Translations under genes and position numbers: made by a program
Shown here: one piece after another, positions 54,001 through 62,927 of the stretch
Layout: the number at the start of each line of letters is the position of its first letter
How positions within the stretch are numbered: position 1 is the stretch's first letter
The notes under the pieces: model-generated
What the model was told of the DNA's origin: nothing
What the model saw: the letters and a program-made list of their open reading frames with translations, nothing else
Databases searched by the model: none
NCBI RefSeq assembly: GCF_901538265.1
Contig: NZ_LR593886.1
Location: 3,270,843 to 3,334,842, forward strand
Reading direction: 5' to 3'
Origin: Gemmata massiliana
GTDB lineage: Bacteria; Planctomycetota; Planctomycetia; Gemmatales; Gemmataceae
DNA length: 64,000 nt

Positions 54001-57000
54001 GACCGGGACCGCGGTCCCGCAACAGGTGCTCGCGTACATCAAGAACACGGTCAGTAGCGTGGACTTCTTCAACCTCGCGTCGAGTACCGTGTACCGGAAC
54101 GACAACGGGACCGGGGCTCAGACCACGAGCTACGCGTACACGTACCTCTCGGGCACGAACCAGATCGCCTCGACCGTGACCACGTTGCCGACCGTGACCG
54201 CGGCCCAGAACGGGTCCAACAGCGCGACCACGGTGACGACGGTGAACGATGCGTTCGGGCACCCGGTGTGGACCAAGGATCAGGCCGGGATCATCTCGTA
54301 CGCCCAGTACGACACGCTCACCGGGGCCGTAGTCAAGACCATCACGGACGTGGACACGACGCAGGCGGGCACGTTCGCGAACCTGCCGAGCGGGTGGAGC
54401 ACCCCGAGCGGGGCCGGGTTGCACCTGACCACGACCTACGAGGTGGATGCGCTGGGGCGGGCCACGAAGGTCACGTACCCGAACGGGCGTGTGGATTACA
54501 CCGTGTACAACGACGCGAACCAAGAGGTGCGCTCCTACGCCGGATGGGACTCGACCAACAACGTCCCGACCGGGGCGACCACGGTGTCGCGCATGGACCG
54601 GGCCGGGGGCTACGCCGAAACGCTCACGATGAGCGCCGCGCCGACGGTCTCGGGCGGGCGGCCCACGGGCGCCGAGAGCGTCGCAAAGGTGCAGTCGCTC
54701 TCGCGCGCCTACACGAACGCGGCCGGGCAGACGATTTACTCGGACGCGTACTTCAACCTGAGCGGGCTCACCTATTCGACCTCGACGGCACTCGGGACCG
54801 AGGGGGTGAACTTCTACCGGACCCGGTACCAGTACGACGACCAGGGGCGGTTGAACAAGACCACGAGCCCGCAGGGCACGATCTCCCGGACCGTGTACGA
54901 CAGCCTCGGGCGCGCGGTGAGCGCGTGGATCGGGACCGATGACACGCCCACGAGTGGGTACTGGTCCCCGACGAACTTGACCGGCACCAATACGGTGAAG
55001 GTCGCGGAGTACGAGTACGACGGGGGCGGGGTCGGCGAAGGAAACCTGACGAAGGTGACGGAGATCCCGGGCGGGGGCGCGGCGAACCGGGTGACGCAGA
55101 CCTGGTTCGACTGGCGCAACCGGACCGTGGCGGTCAAGAGCGGGGCGGAGGGGAGCGAGTCCACGAGCGTGAACCGTCCCCTCACGTACTACGACTACGA
55201 CAACTTGGGCGAGGTCACGAAGGCGCGCGTGTACGACGCCGACGCGGTGACGCCGACTGTGACCGGTGGGGTACCCCAGCCGCTCAGCTCGGGCCTGTTG
55301 CGGGCACAAACGACGACCAACTATGACGAGCTCGGGCGCGCGTACCGGGCCGACGTGTACTCAGTGGACATCTCCACGGGTAGCGTCGCAACGAACACCC
55401 TGTACGCGCAGACCTGGTACGACGCGCGCGGGCAGGTGAGCAAGACGTGGGCCCCGGGCGGAACGGTCCAGAAGACCACCTACGATGGCGCGGGCCGGGC
55501 GGTCGCGACGTACACGAGTGATGGAGGAGGGGACACCGGGTACTCGGACGCGGACGACGTGACGGGCGACACCGTTCTGAATCAGACCGAGTACGTATAC
55601 GACGGGAACGGGAGCGTGCTCCAGGTGACCACGCGGGAGCGGTTCCACGACGCGAGCGGCACGGGTGCATTGGGCACGCCGACGACCGGGATCGGGGCGC
55701 GGGTGAGCTACACGGGGTACTACTACGACCTCGCGGGGCGCACGGTTGCCGCGGTAGACGTGGGGACCAACGGGGGCAGTTCGTGGAGCCGCCCGGGCAC
55801 CGTGCCGAGTCGGTCCGCGACCGTGCTCGTGAGCTCGACGAAGTACGCGACCGACGCGGTCCAGGTGATCGTTCTGACCGGGAGCCCGACGGGTGGCACG
55901 TTCGCGCTCAGTTTCGGCGGGTCCACGACGAGCGCGCTGGCGTACAACGCCTCGGCCGCGACCGTGCAAGCCGCGCTGGCCGGGCTCGCGTCGATCGGGA
56001 GCGGGAACGTGCAGGTGTCAGCCGCCGCGGGCGGGGGCTGGGAGGTGCGGTTCATCGGGACCAAAGCGGGCACGTACCAGGCCGCGATCACCAGCAACGG
56101 GGCCGGGCTCACGGGCGGCACCTCTCCCGCCGCGTCCACCTCGACGATCAACGCGGGCGGGGACGCGGGGCACGCGGCCGAGGTCACCGATTCGGCCGGG
56201 CACGTGAGCCGAACTTATGCGGACGCGCTCGGGCGCACGACGCGCTCGGTCACGAACTTCGTGGACGGGGTGGTGAGTGACGCGGACGACAAGAGCACCG
56301 GGTATGCGTACAACGGGGCCGGGATGACCAGCCTGATCGCTTACCTGACGGGCGGCGGGGTGCAGACCACCGGGTACGTGTACGGGGTGACGGCCGCGAC
56401 CGGGAGCACGATCGAGTCTAACGACATCGCGCGCCTCACGCAGTGGGCCGATCCGACCACCGGTGCCGCCAGTTCGTCCCAACAAGAAGCAGTCGCGGTC
56501 AACGCGCTGGGCCAGACGCTCACCTCGACGGATCGCAACGGGAGCGTTCATACCCTCACATATGACGTGCTCGGGCGCGTGGTGAGTGACGCGGTGACGA
56601 CGCTCGGGAGCGGGGTGGATGGCGCGGTTCGGCGTGTCGAAACCGCATACGATGGTCAAGGGAATGCCTATTTGGTGACGAACTACAGCGCGGCCAGCGG
56701 CGGTTCGATCGTGAACCAGGTCCAGCGCGCGTACAACGGGCTGGGCCAGATGACGACCGAGTGGCAGTCGCACACTGGTGCGGTCAACACGTCCACGAGT
56801 CCCAAGGTCCAGTACGCGTACTCCGAGATGGCGGGCGGGGCCAACCACTCGCGCCCGGCCTCGGTCACGTACCCCTCGGGTTACGTGTTGACGTACAACT
56901 ATTCGTCCGGGTTAAATGACAGTAACAGCCGCCTCTCGTCACTGAGCGACTCGACCGGGACGCTGGAGAGCTACGACTACCTGGGGCTTGATACCGTGGT

Positions 57001-58615
57001 GCGTCGCGCGCACCCGCAACCGAACGTGGACCTGAGCTACATCAAGCGCGCGGGCGAATCGAACGGGGACGCGGGCGACCAGTACACCGGACTGGACCGG
57101 TTCGGGCGCGTGGTCGATCAGCGCTGGCTCAACCCGAGCACGGGCACGGCGACCGACCGGTTCCAGTACGGGTACGACCAAGCGGGTAACCGCACGTACC
57201 GGGACAACCTGGTGAATACCGCGTTCGGTGAGGTGTACTCCTACGACGCGCTGGACCAGTTGACCGGGTACAGCCGGGGCACGCTCAACGGGACCAAGAC
57301 CGGGATCACCGGGACGGTCGCACGGAGCCAGGGCTGGGACTACGACGCGCTGGGGAACTTCGACAGCGTGACCACCAACGGCACGGCCCAGACGCGCACG
57401 GCCAACAAGCAGAACGAGATCACGGGGATCAGCGGGGCGACGACGCCCACATACGACGCGAACGGGGACATGACCGGGGACGAGGCCGGCCAGCAGCTCG
57501 TGTACGACGCCTGGAACCGGCTCGTGGCGGTCAAGAACTCGGGCGGGACCGTGCTCAAGACGTACACCTACGACGGGCTCAACCGGCGCACCACCGAGAC
57601 CGCGAGCGGGACCACGACGGACCTGTTCTACTCCAAGGACTGGCAGGTACTCGAGGAGAAAGTCGGGAGCGCCACGAAGACCCGGTACGTGTGGAGCCCG
57701 GTGTACGTCGATGCGATGGTGCTCCGGGACCGGGACGCGGACGGGAACACGGGCAACGGGTTAGAGGAGCGCCTGTGGGCGCAGCAGGACGCGAACTGGA
57801 ACGTCACCGCGCTGGTCAACGGGAGCGGGGCCGTGGTCGAGCGGTACGCCTATGACCCGTACGGCGCTCGTACCGTGTACGACGCCAGTTACGCGGTGCG
57901 CGGCGGCGGGAGCGCGTACAACTTTGCACAGGGCTTCCAGGGAATGACATTCGACGCGACAACAGGAATGGGTAATCAACGTGCGCGCTGGTACAGCCCA
58001 ACGATTAGTCGATGGGGAACGACGGATCCAATTCAATTTGGTTCAGGCGACACGAATTTATACCGTTTCGCTAGCGGAAATCCGTTAAATCGGATTGATC
58101 CCAGTGGCCTTACCAGCTTGTTTATCGGTATTCGGCCAACTGATCCAAGTGGGGTAAAAATTGATATTCCGAGGAACAGTCTCCTTGGGCTAAGTTTGAT
58201 TGCGCGTCAAATTCTTCCAGAATTATATCGTAGTGTGGCCGAGTACGCTCGGGAGATAAAAGAGATCCTGCAATCGCTTCCAGAATTGCGCGCAAAAAGG
58301 GATCGCGGATATGAAGAGCTAGAAAAATACCTTAAGGATAATCCATGTGCGTCTCCTGCGGATATAGGAAAGGCAGCACGGAAAGCGAAAGATTCAGCTA
58401 CGCCTTATGAGCAAGCGCGAAAGCGATATAATCAACTTGTAGAAAAAGCACAAGAATACATCGCAATGATTAGCTTAGCTGAAAGACAGGCAACATTAGG
58501 TGGTGGGGTACCGGTGGCAAATGACGTTGACGCGCTTCGCCCTACATACCACTTAATGGATTGGCTAGAACATCTCCAGCCAATCGGCGAGCCAGGTCAA
58601 ATGAAAGGTGACTAA
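51077..58615 (+). CDS. Giant FG-GAP / RHS-repeat protein with variable C-terminal tip
   Basis: 2512-residue exported or surface protein. A basic N-terminus leads to LGVEAMEERLVPDGR, the planctomycete 'LExLEDR'-type motif. FG-GAP repeats follow (about residues 60-400, e.g. DFTGDGIPDAVV), then an Ig-like segment. From about 540 to 2300 come dozens of RHS/YD repeats, interrupted by one beta-rich domain (about 1590-1690, VQVIVLTGSPTGGTFAL). The RHS core ends MGNQRARWYSP, NLYRFASGNPLNRIDPSGL (to residue 2345). The last 167 residues are an unrelated helical tip, as in polymorphic toxins. The GTG at 51077 has AGGAAG upstream; 51038 and 51119 are alternatives. The last 700 bases are much more AT-rich than the rest. 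The tip's activity is not recognisable. Confidence 0.88.
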   Translation: MSLSSPARIPSRFTMFARLVALRERIAGLFRAAPRTSARPVRLGVEAMEERLVPDGRPLPYPVIFAGSGVGEAAVVKAYDADTGNLRWTKSVYGPLFTGGVRVATADFTGDGIPDAVVAPGSGYVPLVRVLDGTTGNEISGPLGHFLAYSSLNTGGVHVAAADVNGDGKADAITTADSLLGTRARAFSGANGQMLLNWNLTGAPFAAGATVGAVDLNGDHKAEVILGGSSGGWVKAYDPTTGAPISGPLGSFQAFGTGYTGSVFVNSDSLTNDVDGDGTPDLVVGTGAGATAQVKVFSGATGGVLYDFQPFGSGFTGGARVALAYADDDDRADIVVGSGPGAADVRVFSGATGLQLTSPLGQYAPFGSSTGGVFVAASNDPASPLRTDYFNGSTSAPSLVGGQTLSVYSTMYQVSFVPTGTMTYTLYDGASNLLGTWVQGLTVLSSTTSTTSPFNVALPAGSFTLKAAYSGDAHWPPDAGPSTILSATVSAPSGPAPVAPSVPGPGLIEAPVGAGIGIVGDAPTGVDYGTGTITVDSCPDLSSVALGDLFGLSRSWTSAAGYEDGLTGTGGSSGQFAHAVQVNGNDSVALALGGSDALFFDYYGGAYHGRFGDPTALVHDTTNGLFVATDGTGRVLTFYDFSASTPSGRAGRLKTVADADGQATAVTSWDGNGRPSEVQRTTGSGGGALTESFVYAYVGSGTNAGLLQSVTQRTKVGAGSWSTVRSADYAYYDGTTGPGLAKALKSAVVKDASGTALSTSYYRYYTSGTGSSGKLKYAFSNGSYDRLASALGTGLDALTDAQVDDYADKYVEYNASGQATKVVDAAAGCSVCAGGQGQFTYAYATNSAAGLLDANVWKNKAVETLPDGSTNTVYTNGFGQAMLRVFTDTASNVWRWYTKYDSAGRVILEAGPSVVTGFSESYADLVNFVSGNAQYLSDSAGLVTAYTYGSTTTATTPTAGDALGYLKEVDLKQGETGTAVPQQVLAYIKNTVSSVDFFNLASSTVYRNDNGTGAQTTSYAYTYLSGTNQIASTVTTLPTVTAAQNGSNSATTVTTVNDAFGHPVWTKDQAGIISYAQYDTLTGAVVKTITDVDTTQAGTFANLPSGWSTPSGAGLHLTTTYEVDALGRATKVTYPNGRVDYTVYNDANQEVRSYAGWDSTNNVPTGATTVSRMDRAGGYAETLTMSAAPTVSGGRPTGAESVAKVQSLSRAYTNAAGQTIYSDAYFNLSGLTYSTSTALGTEGVNFYRTRYQYDDQGRLNKTTSPQGTISRTVYDSLGRAVSAWIGTDDTPTSGYWSPTNLTGTNTVKVAEYEYDGGGVGEGNLTKVTEIPGGGAANRVTQTWFDWRNRTVAVKSGAEGSESTSVNRPLTYYDYDNLGEVTKARVYDADAVTPTVTGGVPQPLSSGLLRAQTTTNYDELGRAYRADVYSVDISTGSVATNTLYAQTWYDARGQVSKTWAPGGTVQKTTYDGAGRAVATYTSDGGGDTGYSDADDVTGDTVLNQTEYVYDGNGSVLQVTTRERFHDASGTGALGTPTTGIGARVSYTGYYYDLAGRTVAAVDVGTNGGSSWSRPGTVPSRSATVLVSSTKYATDAVQVIVLTGSPTGGTFALSFGGSTTSALAYNASAATVQAALAGLASIGSGNVQVSAAAGGGWEVRFIGTKAGTYQAAITSNGAGLTGGTSPAASTSTINAGGDAGHAAEVTDSAGHVSRTYADALGRTTRSVTNFVDGVVSDADDKSTGYAYNGAGMTSLIAYLTGGGVQTTGYVYGVTAATGSTIESNDIARLTQWADPTTGAASSSQQEAVAVNALGQTLTSTDRNGSVHTLTYDVLGRVVSDAVTTLGSGVDGAVRRVETAYDGQGNAYLVTNYSAASGGSIVNQVQRAYNGLGQMTTEWQSHTGAVNTSTSPKVQYAYSEMAGGANHSRPASVTYPSGYVLTYNYSSGLNDSNSRLSSLSDSTGTLESYDYLGLDTVVRRAHPQPNVDLSYIKRAGESNGDAGDQYTGLDRFGRVVDQRWLNPSTGTATDRFQYGYDQAGNRTYRDNLVNTAFGEVYSYDALDQLTGYSRGTLNGTKTGITGTVARSQGWDYDALGNFDSVTTNGTAQTRTANKQNEITGISGATTPTYDANGDMTGDEAGQQLVYDAWNRLVAVKNSGGTVLKTYTYDGLNRRTTETASGTTTDLFYSKDWQVLEEKVGSATKTRYVWSPVYVDAMVLRDRDADGNTGNGLEERLWAQQDANWNVTALVNGSGAVVERYAYDPYGARTVYDASYAVRGGGSAYNFAQGFQGMTFDATTGMGNQRARWYSPTISRWGTTDPIQFGSGDTNLYRFASGNPLNRIDPSGLTSLFIGIRPTDPSGVKIDIPRNSLLGLSLIARQILPELYRSVAEYAREIKEILQSLPELRAKRDRGYEELEKYLKDNPCASPADIGKAARKAKDSATPYEQARKRYNQLVEKAQEYIAMISLAERQATLGGGVPVANDVDALRPTYHLMDWLEHLQPIGEPGQMKGD

Positions 58616-58872
58616 TGATAAATTTCTACTTTTCCTTGATCATTTGCATCGCAGGCCTTAAAAGCGGCCTGCGGGGTGAACACTTTCCAAAGCTTCAGCG
58701 GTTACCATTTTCAGACAATTTAAAACTCCCTCAAGGTACCCGTGAGGACGATTCTAGAACAATTAAAAGACTAGAAGAAATTGTTGCCGCATTAAAGTCG
58801 CGAAATGTTGATCCTAATATTATAAAAGAATATGAAGATACAATTAAATTGTACAAAAAATTACAAAAATAA
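58615..58872 (+). CDS. Small AT-rich gene overlapping the RHS stop, possible immunity protein
   Basis: 85-residue protein whose ATG shares one base with the RHS gene's TAA (TAATG), so translation is coupled. A hydrophobic N-terminus (FYFSLIICIAGL) suggests a membrane anchor or signal sequence. The rest is a charged helix-rich domain ending in KEYEDTIKLYKKLQK. No family is recognised. Composition matches the RHS tip, not the chromosome. Small genes directly behind RHS tips usually encode immunity proteins against the tip. That role is inferred from position only. Confidence 0.65.
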   Translation: MINFYFSLIICIAGLKSGLRGEHFPKLQRLPFSDNLKLPQGTREDDSRTIKRLEEIVAALKSRNVDPNIIKEYEDTIKLYKKLQK

Positions 58873-58931
58873 ACACACTTGATTAACTCCTCGTCCGGTC
58901 CGCTCGATGCCTCGGCCACTACGATGGCAGC

Positions 58932-59177
58932 ATGGACGAGCCTGCGTGTCCCGGCTGCCGGGAATTCCTCCAGCGTATCGCCGAACTCGAAGCCCGGGTC
59001 GCTGAGTTGACCCGTAGGCTCGACGACGCCCTGCGCGCCAGCAAGCGACAGGCCGCCCCGTTCCGCAAAGGGCCGCCCAAGCCTGACCCGAAGACGCCCG
59101 GTCGTAAGTCCGGCGATGCCCACGGCACCCACGGGCACCGCCCGCCGCCGTCACCCGAGCAGGTCGCCGAGCGGTAA
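58932..59177 (+). pseudogene. IS66-type transposase, N-terminal fragment
   Basis: 81 residues match the start of IS66 transposase (TnpC): the ELEARVAELTRRLDDALRAS leucine-zipper-like helix, then KRQAAPFRKGPPKPDPKTPG and a His/Pro-rich stretch. The zinc-finger and DDE catalytic domain that should follow are missing. The frame ends just before the IS630 element. It is a truncated remnant. Confidence 0.8.
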
Positions 59178-59314
59178 TCGGCGCGTAATCCAGGTTCTCC
59201 CGGAATGCCATTCAGTTAAGGTGTAAGGCGTAAGGTAGCCTCGTGGTTGGCCACCGACGAGTTGACAGGCGACACGTGCTCGGTTCTCCTGGTGACACCA
59301 CACCGGGGCCGATC

Positions 59315-60453
59315 ATGTCACAGAAGAAGTACGTGGTCACGTTGAGCGCGGATGAGCGGGATCATCTCGACGACCTGCTCCGCACCGGGAAGGTGTCGGT
59401 TCTGGTGCGCACTCAGACCCGCATCCTGCTGAGGGCGGATCAAGCCGACGGGGGACCGGCTCTGGACGACGAAACCATTGCGGACCAACTGGAGGTCGGT
59501 CTGCGGACCATTAGCCGGGTGCGCCGGCGCTTCGTGGAGCGCGGGTTCGAGGACTGCGTCCGCCGCAAGAAGCAGGACCGCCCGAGCCGGGTCTGCAAGC
59601 TCGACGGGGCCGCCGAAGCCCGGCTCATCGCGGTCGCGTGTTCAACCCCACCCGACGGCCGGGAGGCGTGGACCATGCAGATGCTGGCCGACAAGCTGAT
59701 CGCGTTGGACGTGGTCGAGGCGATCTTCGACGAGACCGTGCGCCGGGCCTTGAAAAAGGTGCCCTCAAGCCGTGGCTCAAGGAGCAGTGGTGCATCCCGG
59801 ACGGACCCCGCGGCGAGTTCGTGGCCCGGATGGAGGACGTGATCGAGGTGTACCAGCGCCCCTACGACCCGAAGCGCCCGCAGGTATGTATCGATGAGCA
59901 ACCGGTCCAATTGATCGGCGAAACGCGCATCCCGCTCCCGGCCCGGCCCGGGCGCTCGCGCCGGTTCGATTACGAGTACCGGCGCAACGGGACCGCGAAC
60001 CTGTTCCTGGCGTTCGCCCCACTGGTCGGGTGGCGCCACGTCGAGGTGACGGAGCGGCGCACGGCCCAAGACTTCGGGATGTTCCTACGGTACGTCGTGG
60101 ACGAGGTGTACGCGGAGGCACACCGGGTGGTCCTGATTACCGACAACCTGAACGTGCACGGGCCGGGGAGCTTGTACGAGGCGCTCGACCCCACGACCGC
60201 GCGGCGCGTGGCCGAGAAGATCGAGTGGCACTACACGCCCAAGCACGGGAGCTGGCTCAACGTGGCCGAGTGCGAGTTCGCGGTGCTCACGCGCCAGTGC
60301 TTGAGCCGACGAATCGAATCGGTCGAGGAACTGCGCCGCCAGGTCGAGGCCTGGGAGAACGCTCGGAACGATCGGCTGGTCGAGGCCCAATGGCGCGTCA
60401 CCACTGCCGATGCCCGAATCAAACTCCGCCGCCTCTACCCGTCCACTCAATAG
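59315..60453 (+). mobile_element. IS630-family transposase in two frames (-1 shift)
   Basis: The first frame (59315-59842) encodes the helix-turn-helix part (ADQLEVGLRTISRVRRRFVERGF) and reaches ETVRRALKK. The second, in the -1 frame, continues GALKPWLKEQWCIP to 60453. Together they give a full-length transposase of about 379 residues. DDE residues are in VCIDEQP, VLITDNLNVHG and PKHGSWLNVAECEF, so catalysis would be intact. The switch is at AAAAAG (59753-59759), a plausible slippery site. IS630 members often use programmed -1 frameshifting, but a simple mutation would look the same. I could not identify the terminal inverted repeats by eye. Confidence 0.82.
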
Positions 60454-60493
60454 TGGCCGACCACTAGTCTTCCGACTCGAACCGGAGTCCAGG

Positions 60494-61312
60494 ATGGTAC
60501 CTTCACTCGTTACCGCCTTACGGCAGATCCGCGCCGACCTCGCCACCGCCCTCACGCCCGCAACGATCCGCCGGGCGTGCGCGACCGCCGGTCACACCTG
60601 GAGGGACCGGGTTCTCGATCCCGTCGCCACGATCCACCTGTTCATCCTGCAGGTTCTACACGGCAACACGGCCTGTGCGCACCTGCCCCGGTTGACGGGG
60701 CGAACGTTCACCGCCTCGGCCTACTGCCAGGCGCGGTCCCGGCTCCCTTTGAGCGTGTTCCAAGATCTGCTCGCCCGGGTCGTGGAGGCGGTCCGCCCAC
60801 TTGTGGACGACCCGGACGGGAGGTGGAGGGGGCTGCGGACGTTCTTCATCGACGGGTCCAGGGTTTCCATGCCCGATACGCCACCACTGCAAGCGGCGTT
60901 CGGACAGCCCACCAACCAGGCCCTCGGGTGCGGGTTCCCGGTTGCTCGTGTCCTCGTTCTGTTCCACGCCGGCACGGGGCTGCTCCTGAAGCTCCTGACC
61001 GCGCCTTTGCGCTCGCACGAAGTGGCCCAGGCGGGTGGCACCCACGACGCGCTCCAGCCGGGCGATGTGCTCGTCGGGATCGGGCGTTCGGTACCTTCGC
61101 ACATCCGGCCGTTCTGATTCCGCGCGGCCTGCATGGTGTATTTCGCAACCATCAGAACCGGATCGTCGATTTCCGCCCGAGGCGCCCACACGCCGTGCCC
61201 GGTTCGCACCTGGGCCACGCGGGCCGGCCCCGCTCGCGTTGGGTCCGAACGCTGAGCCCGTCGGACCAACGGGTCGATTGGTACCGACCGCAGAGCCGAC
61301 CGCACTGCTACA
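60494..61312 (+). pseudogene. IS4-family transposase, frameshifted and truncated
   Basis: The frame from the ATG at 60494 gives the N-terminal part of an IS4-type transposase with the first catalytic Asp (TFFIDGSRVSMPD). It ends at 61117 after a frame change near 61073-61084. The +1 frame continues GDRAFGTFAH, the second catalytic Asp, through PRGLHGVFRNHQN to about 61312. The C-terminal part with the catalytic Glu is missing. It is a dead element lying 40 bases after the IS630 copy. Confidence 0.75.
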
Positions 61313-61393
61313 ACCGAACAGTACGGCGCGTTGCCCCGTTGCTGCGTGTCAACGCTCACTTGGAACTGGTTCATCCGCACTCTTGGTGAATAA

Positions 61394-61503
61394 GCCCATC
61401 CCTCCATTCGCCCGTCGAGCAGGCTTTGCATCTTGGATGGGGCGACGGATACGCTCACCGTCGTCGCCCATCCCTCCATTCGCCCGTCGAGCAGGCTTTG
61501 CAT
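61394..61503. repeat. 39-bp perfect direct repeat, two copies
   Basis: Copies at 61394-61432 and 61465-61503 are identical and start every 71 bases. The 32-base spacer is unrelated to the repeat and contains a CGACGG/CCGTCG inverted pair. They lie between the IS4 and Tn5-like remnants and may be element ends or a minisatellite. Confidence 0.85.
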
Positions 61504-61543
61504 CAGCCCTTGTTCATCAGTAAGCGCACGGCAAAACTTTCGA

Positions 61544-62233
61544 TTACCCACAACTTTGGTCCATGAGTTCAGCCCCGAGGCTGATGTCGGCGAGCCGGGA
61601 GAGGCCGCGCCAGATGACCTCGTTGCCCGGTGGCGGATCTTTCGCGCGTGCCAGGTACCGCTTCCGCTTGGCCACCGGCGGGTGGACGGTTATTCGACAG
61701 GACCGGACCCGGAGGGTGGCCGTCGAGACCCGCCCGTGGTCGTCCCGGACTTCCACCGCGTGCTCACCCCGAACTGGCTCGCGGGCCATCCGCGCGGACA
61801 CCGTCGTGTTCCCTCGTCCGGCGAACCGATCGACGCACGTGCGGATCAGGAAGTGGGTCCGGGCGTCGTGGGCCGCACAGAACAGTTCGTAGATGTCCGC
61901 CTCTCGGTCCCGTCGCTGGAAGCTGAACTCGGTGGTGTCGTGGAGCACCAGGACGGTGCCGGGACTGGCGTCGAACCGGGCGCGGGTGGCCGCGAGGTGC
62001 CCGGACAGGATGCACGCCTCGTCCACCCGCGGGTTGCTGAGGAAACGATATGCGGCCTTGGCCCCGGCCCAATCCTGGGTGGCCAGCGGGATCGTGTCCC
62101 CGAACCGCCGCCCGAGATCCCCGAGCAACTGCCCGAGACGGCTCTGGAGTCGTCGGTCCGGGTACACGCCCGCGTTCAGCTCCTGTTTCACCCAGGCGTC
62201 CATGTCGATGCTCCCCCGGAATGCCAGCCTCAC
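61544..62233 (-). pseudogene. Tn5/IS50-like transposase with internal deletion
   Basis: 229 residues resemble Tn5-type transposases: QDWAGAKAAYRFLSNPRV and VLVLHDTTEFSFQR (first catalytic Asp region). This jumps directly to DREADIYELFCAAHDARTHF, which in intact relatives comes about 100 residues later. The catalytic domain's middle and the whole C-terminal part with the Glu are gone. It is therefore an internally deleted and truncated remnant. It starts ATG at 62233. Confidence 0.8.
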
Positions 62234-62384
62234 AGGATCGCCCCTCTGAGGATGAGGCTACGCCGAACACCGGCCTTGGGCACCCAGAGGTGTGGGTAAT
62301 CGAAAGACGGCAAAATACAGTCTTGCCGGAGGCGGTGGCTTTTCGCACGCGAAGTGATCGGTCGTCGTCGGAAGTGAGCGGGGG

Positions 62385-62927
62385 CTACGACGTGGCGCGT
62401 TGGGCCTGTGCCCAGGCGTCGGGGAGCAACGCCCCGACGCGATCCGTCGGATGCGACGGGAAGTGCGTGAGCACGTCCGCGAGGTACGACCACGGGTCGA
62501 TCCCGTGGCGCTTGCAGGTTGCGACCGCCCTGGCTTCAAGTTTGACGAGAAAGCGGTAAACTTGCGCGTTGTCTTTGCGGTCAAATTCTTCCATTCCCAC
62601 GACCTCGGCGAGAACGTTCCACGCATGTGGATCTCGTCCTGGCGGGTTGTAGCCAAATTGGAGGATCCGACAGTTCAGGCTAATGTGCCCTACCGTATCG
62701 CGTAGCCAATTGCTAGATCGTTCAACCCATCCGGGTGTGCCTCGAAATCGTTCTGCTGAGCGCGGTAACATTTCGAGCATCCGTCGTGCTTCTTCTTGGA
62801 ACTCTTGCACCTCGGGGCGATCGGCGTAGGGAGCTACAGAAGCATCAAGCGCCGCCAGGTGATAAGAGACCCAGTTACGTAAACGCTCGAGGTGCTCGTG
62901 GCTCTCAGGCATAGCTTGTCCTCGCAC
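62385..62927 (-). CDS. Chimeric frame: unknown protein joined to IS66 C-terminus
   Basis: 180 residues. The first about 120 (from MPESHEHLERLRNWVSYHLA to VVGMEEFDRKDN) are an unknown soluble helical protein. The last 60 (VYRFLVKLEARAVATCKRHG, DPWSYLADVLTHFPSHP) are the C-terminal element of an IS66 transposase. The join is smooth in frame near 62565. It probably arose when IS66 DNA replaced the 3' end of a resident gene. The product may be non-functional. The IS66 tail here and the N-terminal fragment at 58932 are on opposite strands. Confidence 0.65.
   Translation of the reverse strand: MRGQAMPESHEHLERLRNWVSYHLAALDASVAPYADRPEVQEFQEEARRMLEMLPRSAERFRGTPGWVERSSNWLRDTVGHISLNCRILQFGYNPPGRDPHAWNVLAEVVGMEEFDRKDNAQVYRFLVKLEARAVATCKRHGIDPWSYLADVLTHFPSHPTDRVGALLPDAWAQAQRATS

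Noticed and set aside
53849..55309. 486-residue minus-strand frame in the RHS gene
   Set aside because: Arg/His/Val-rich antisense shadow of the YD repeats.
60494..61312. Programmed frameshift in the IS4 transposase
   Set aside because: No slippery sequence is visible at the frame change and the catalytic C-terminus is missing, so decay is the simpler explanation.
61394..61503. Two-repeat CRISPR array
   Set aside because: Only two copies of 39 bases with one 32-base spacer, no cas genes, and the surroundings are transposon debris.
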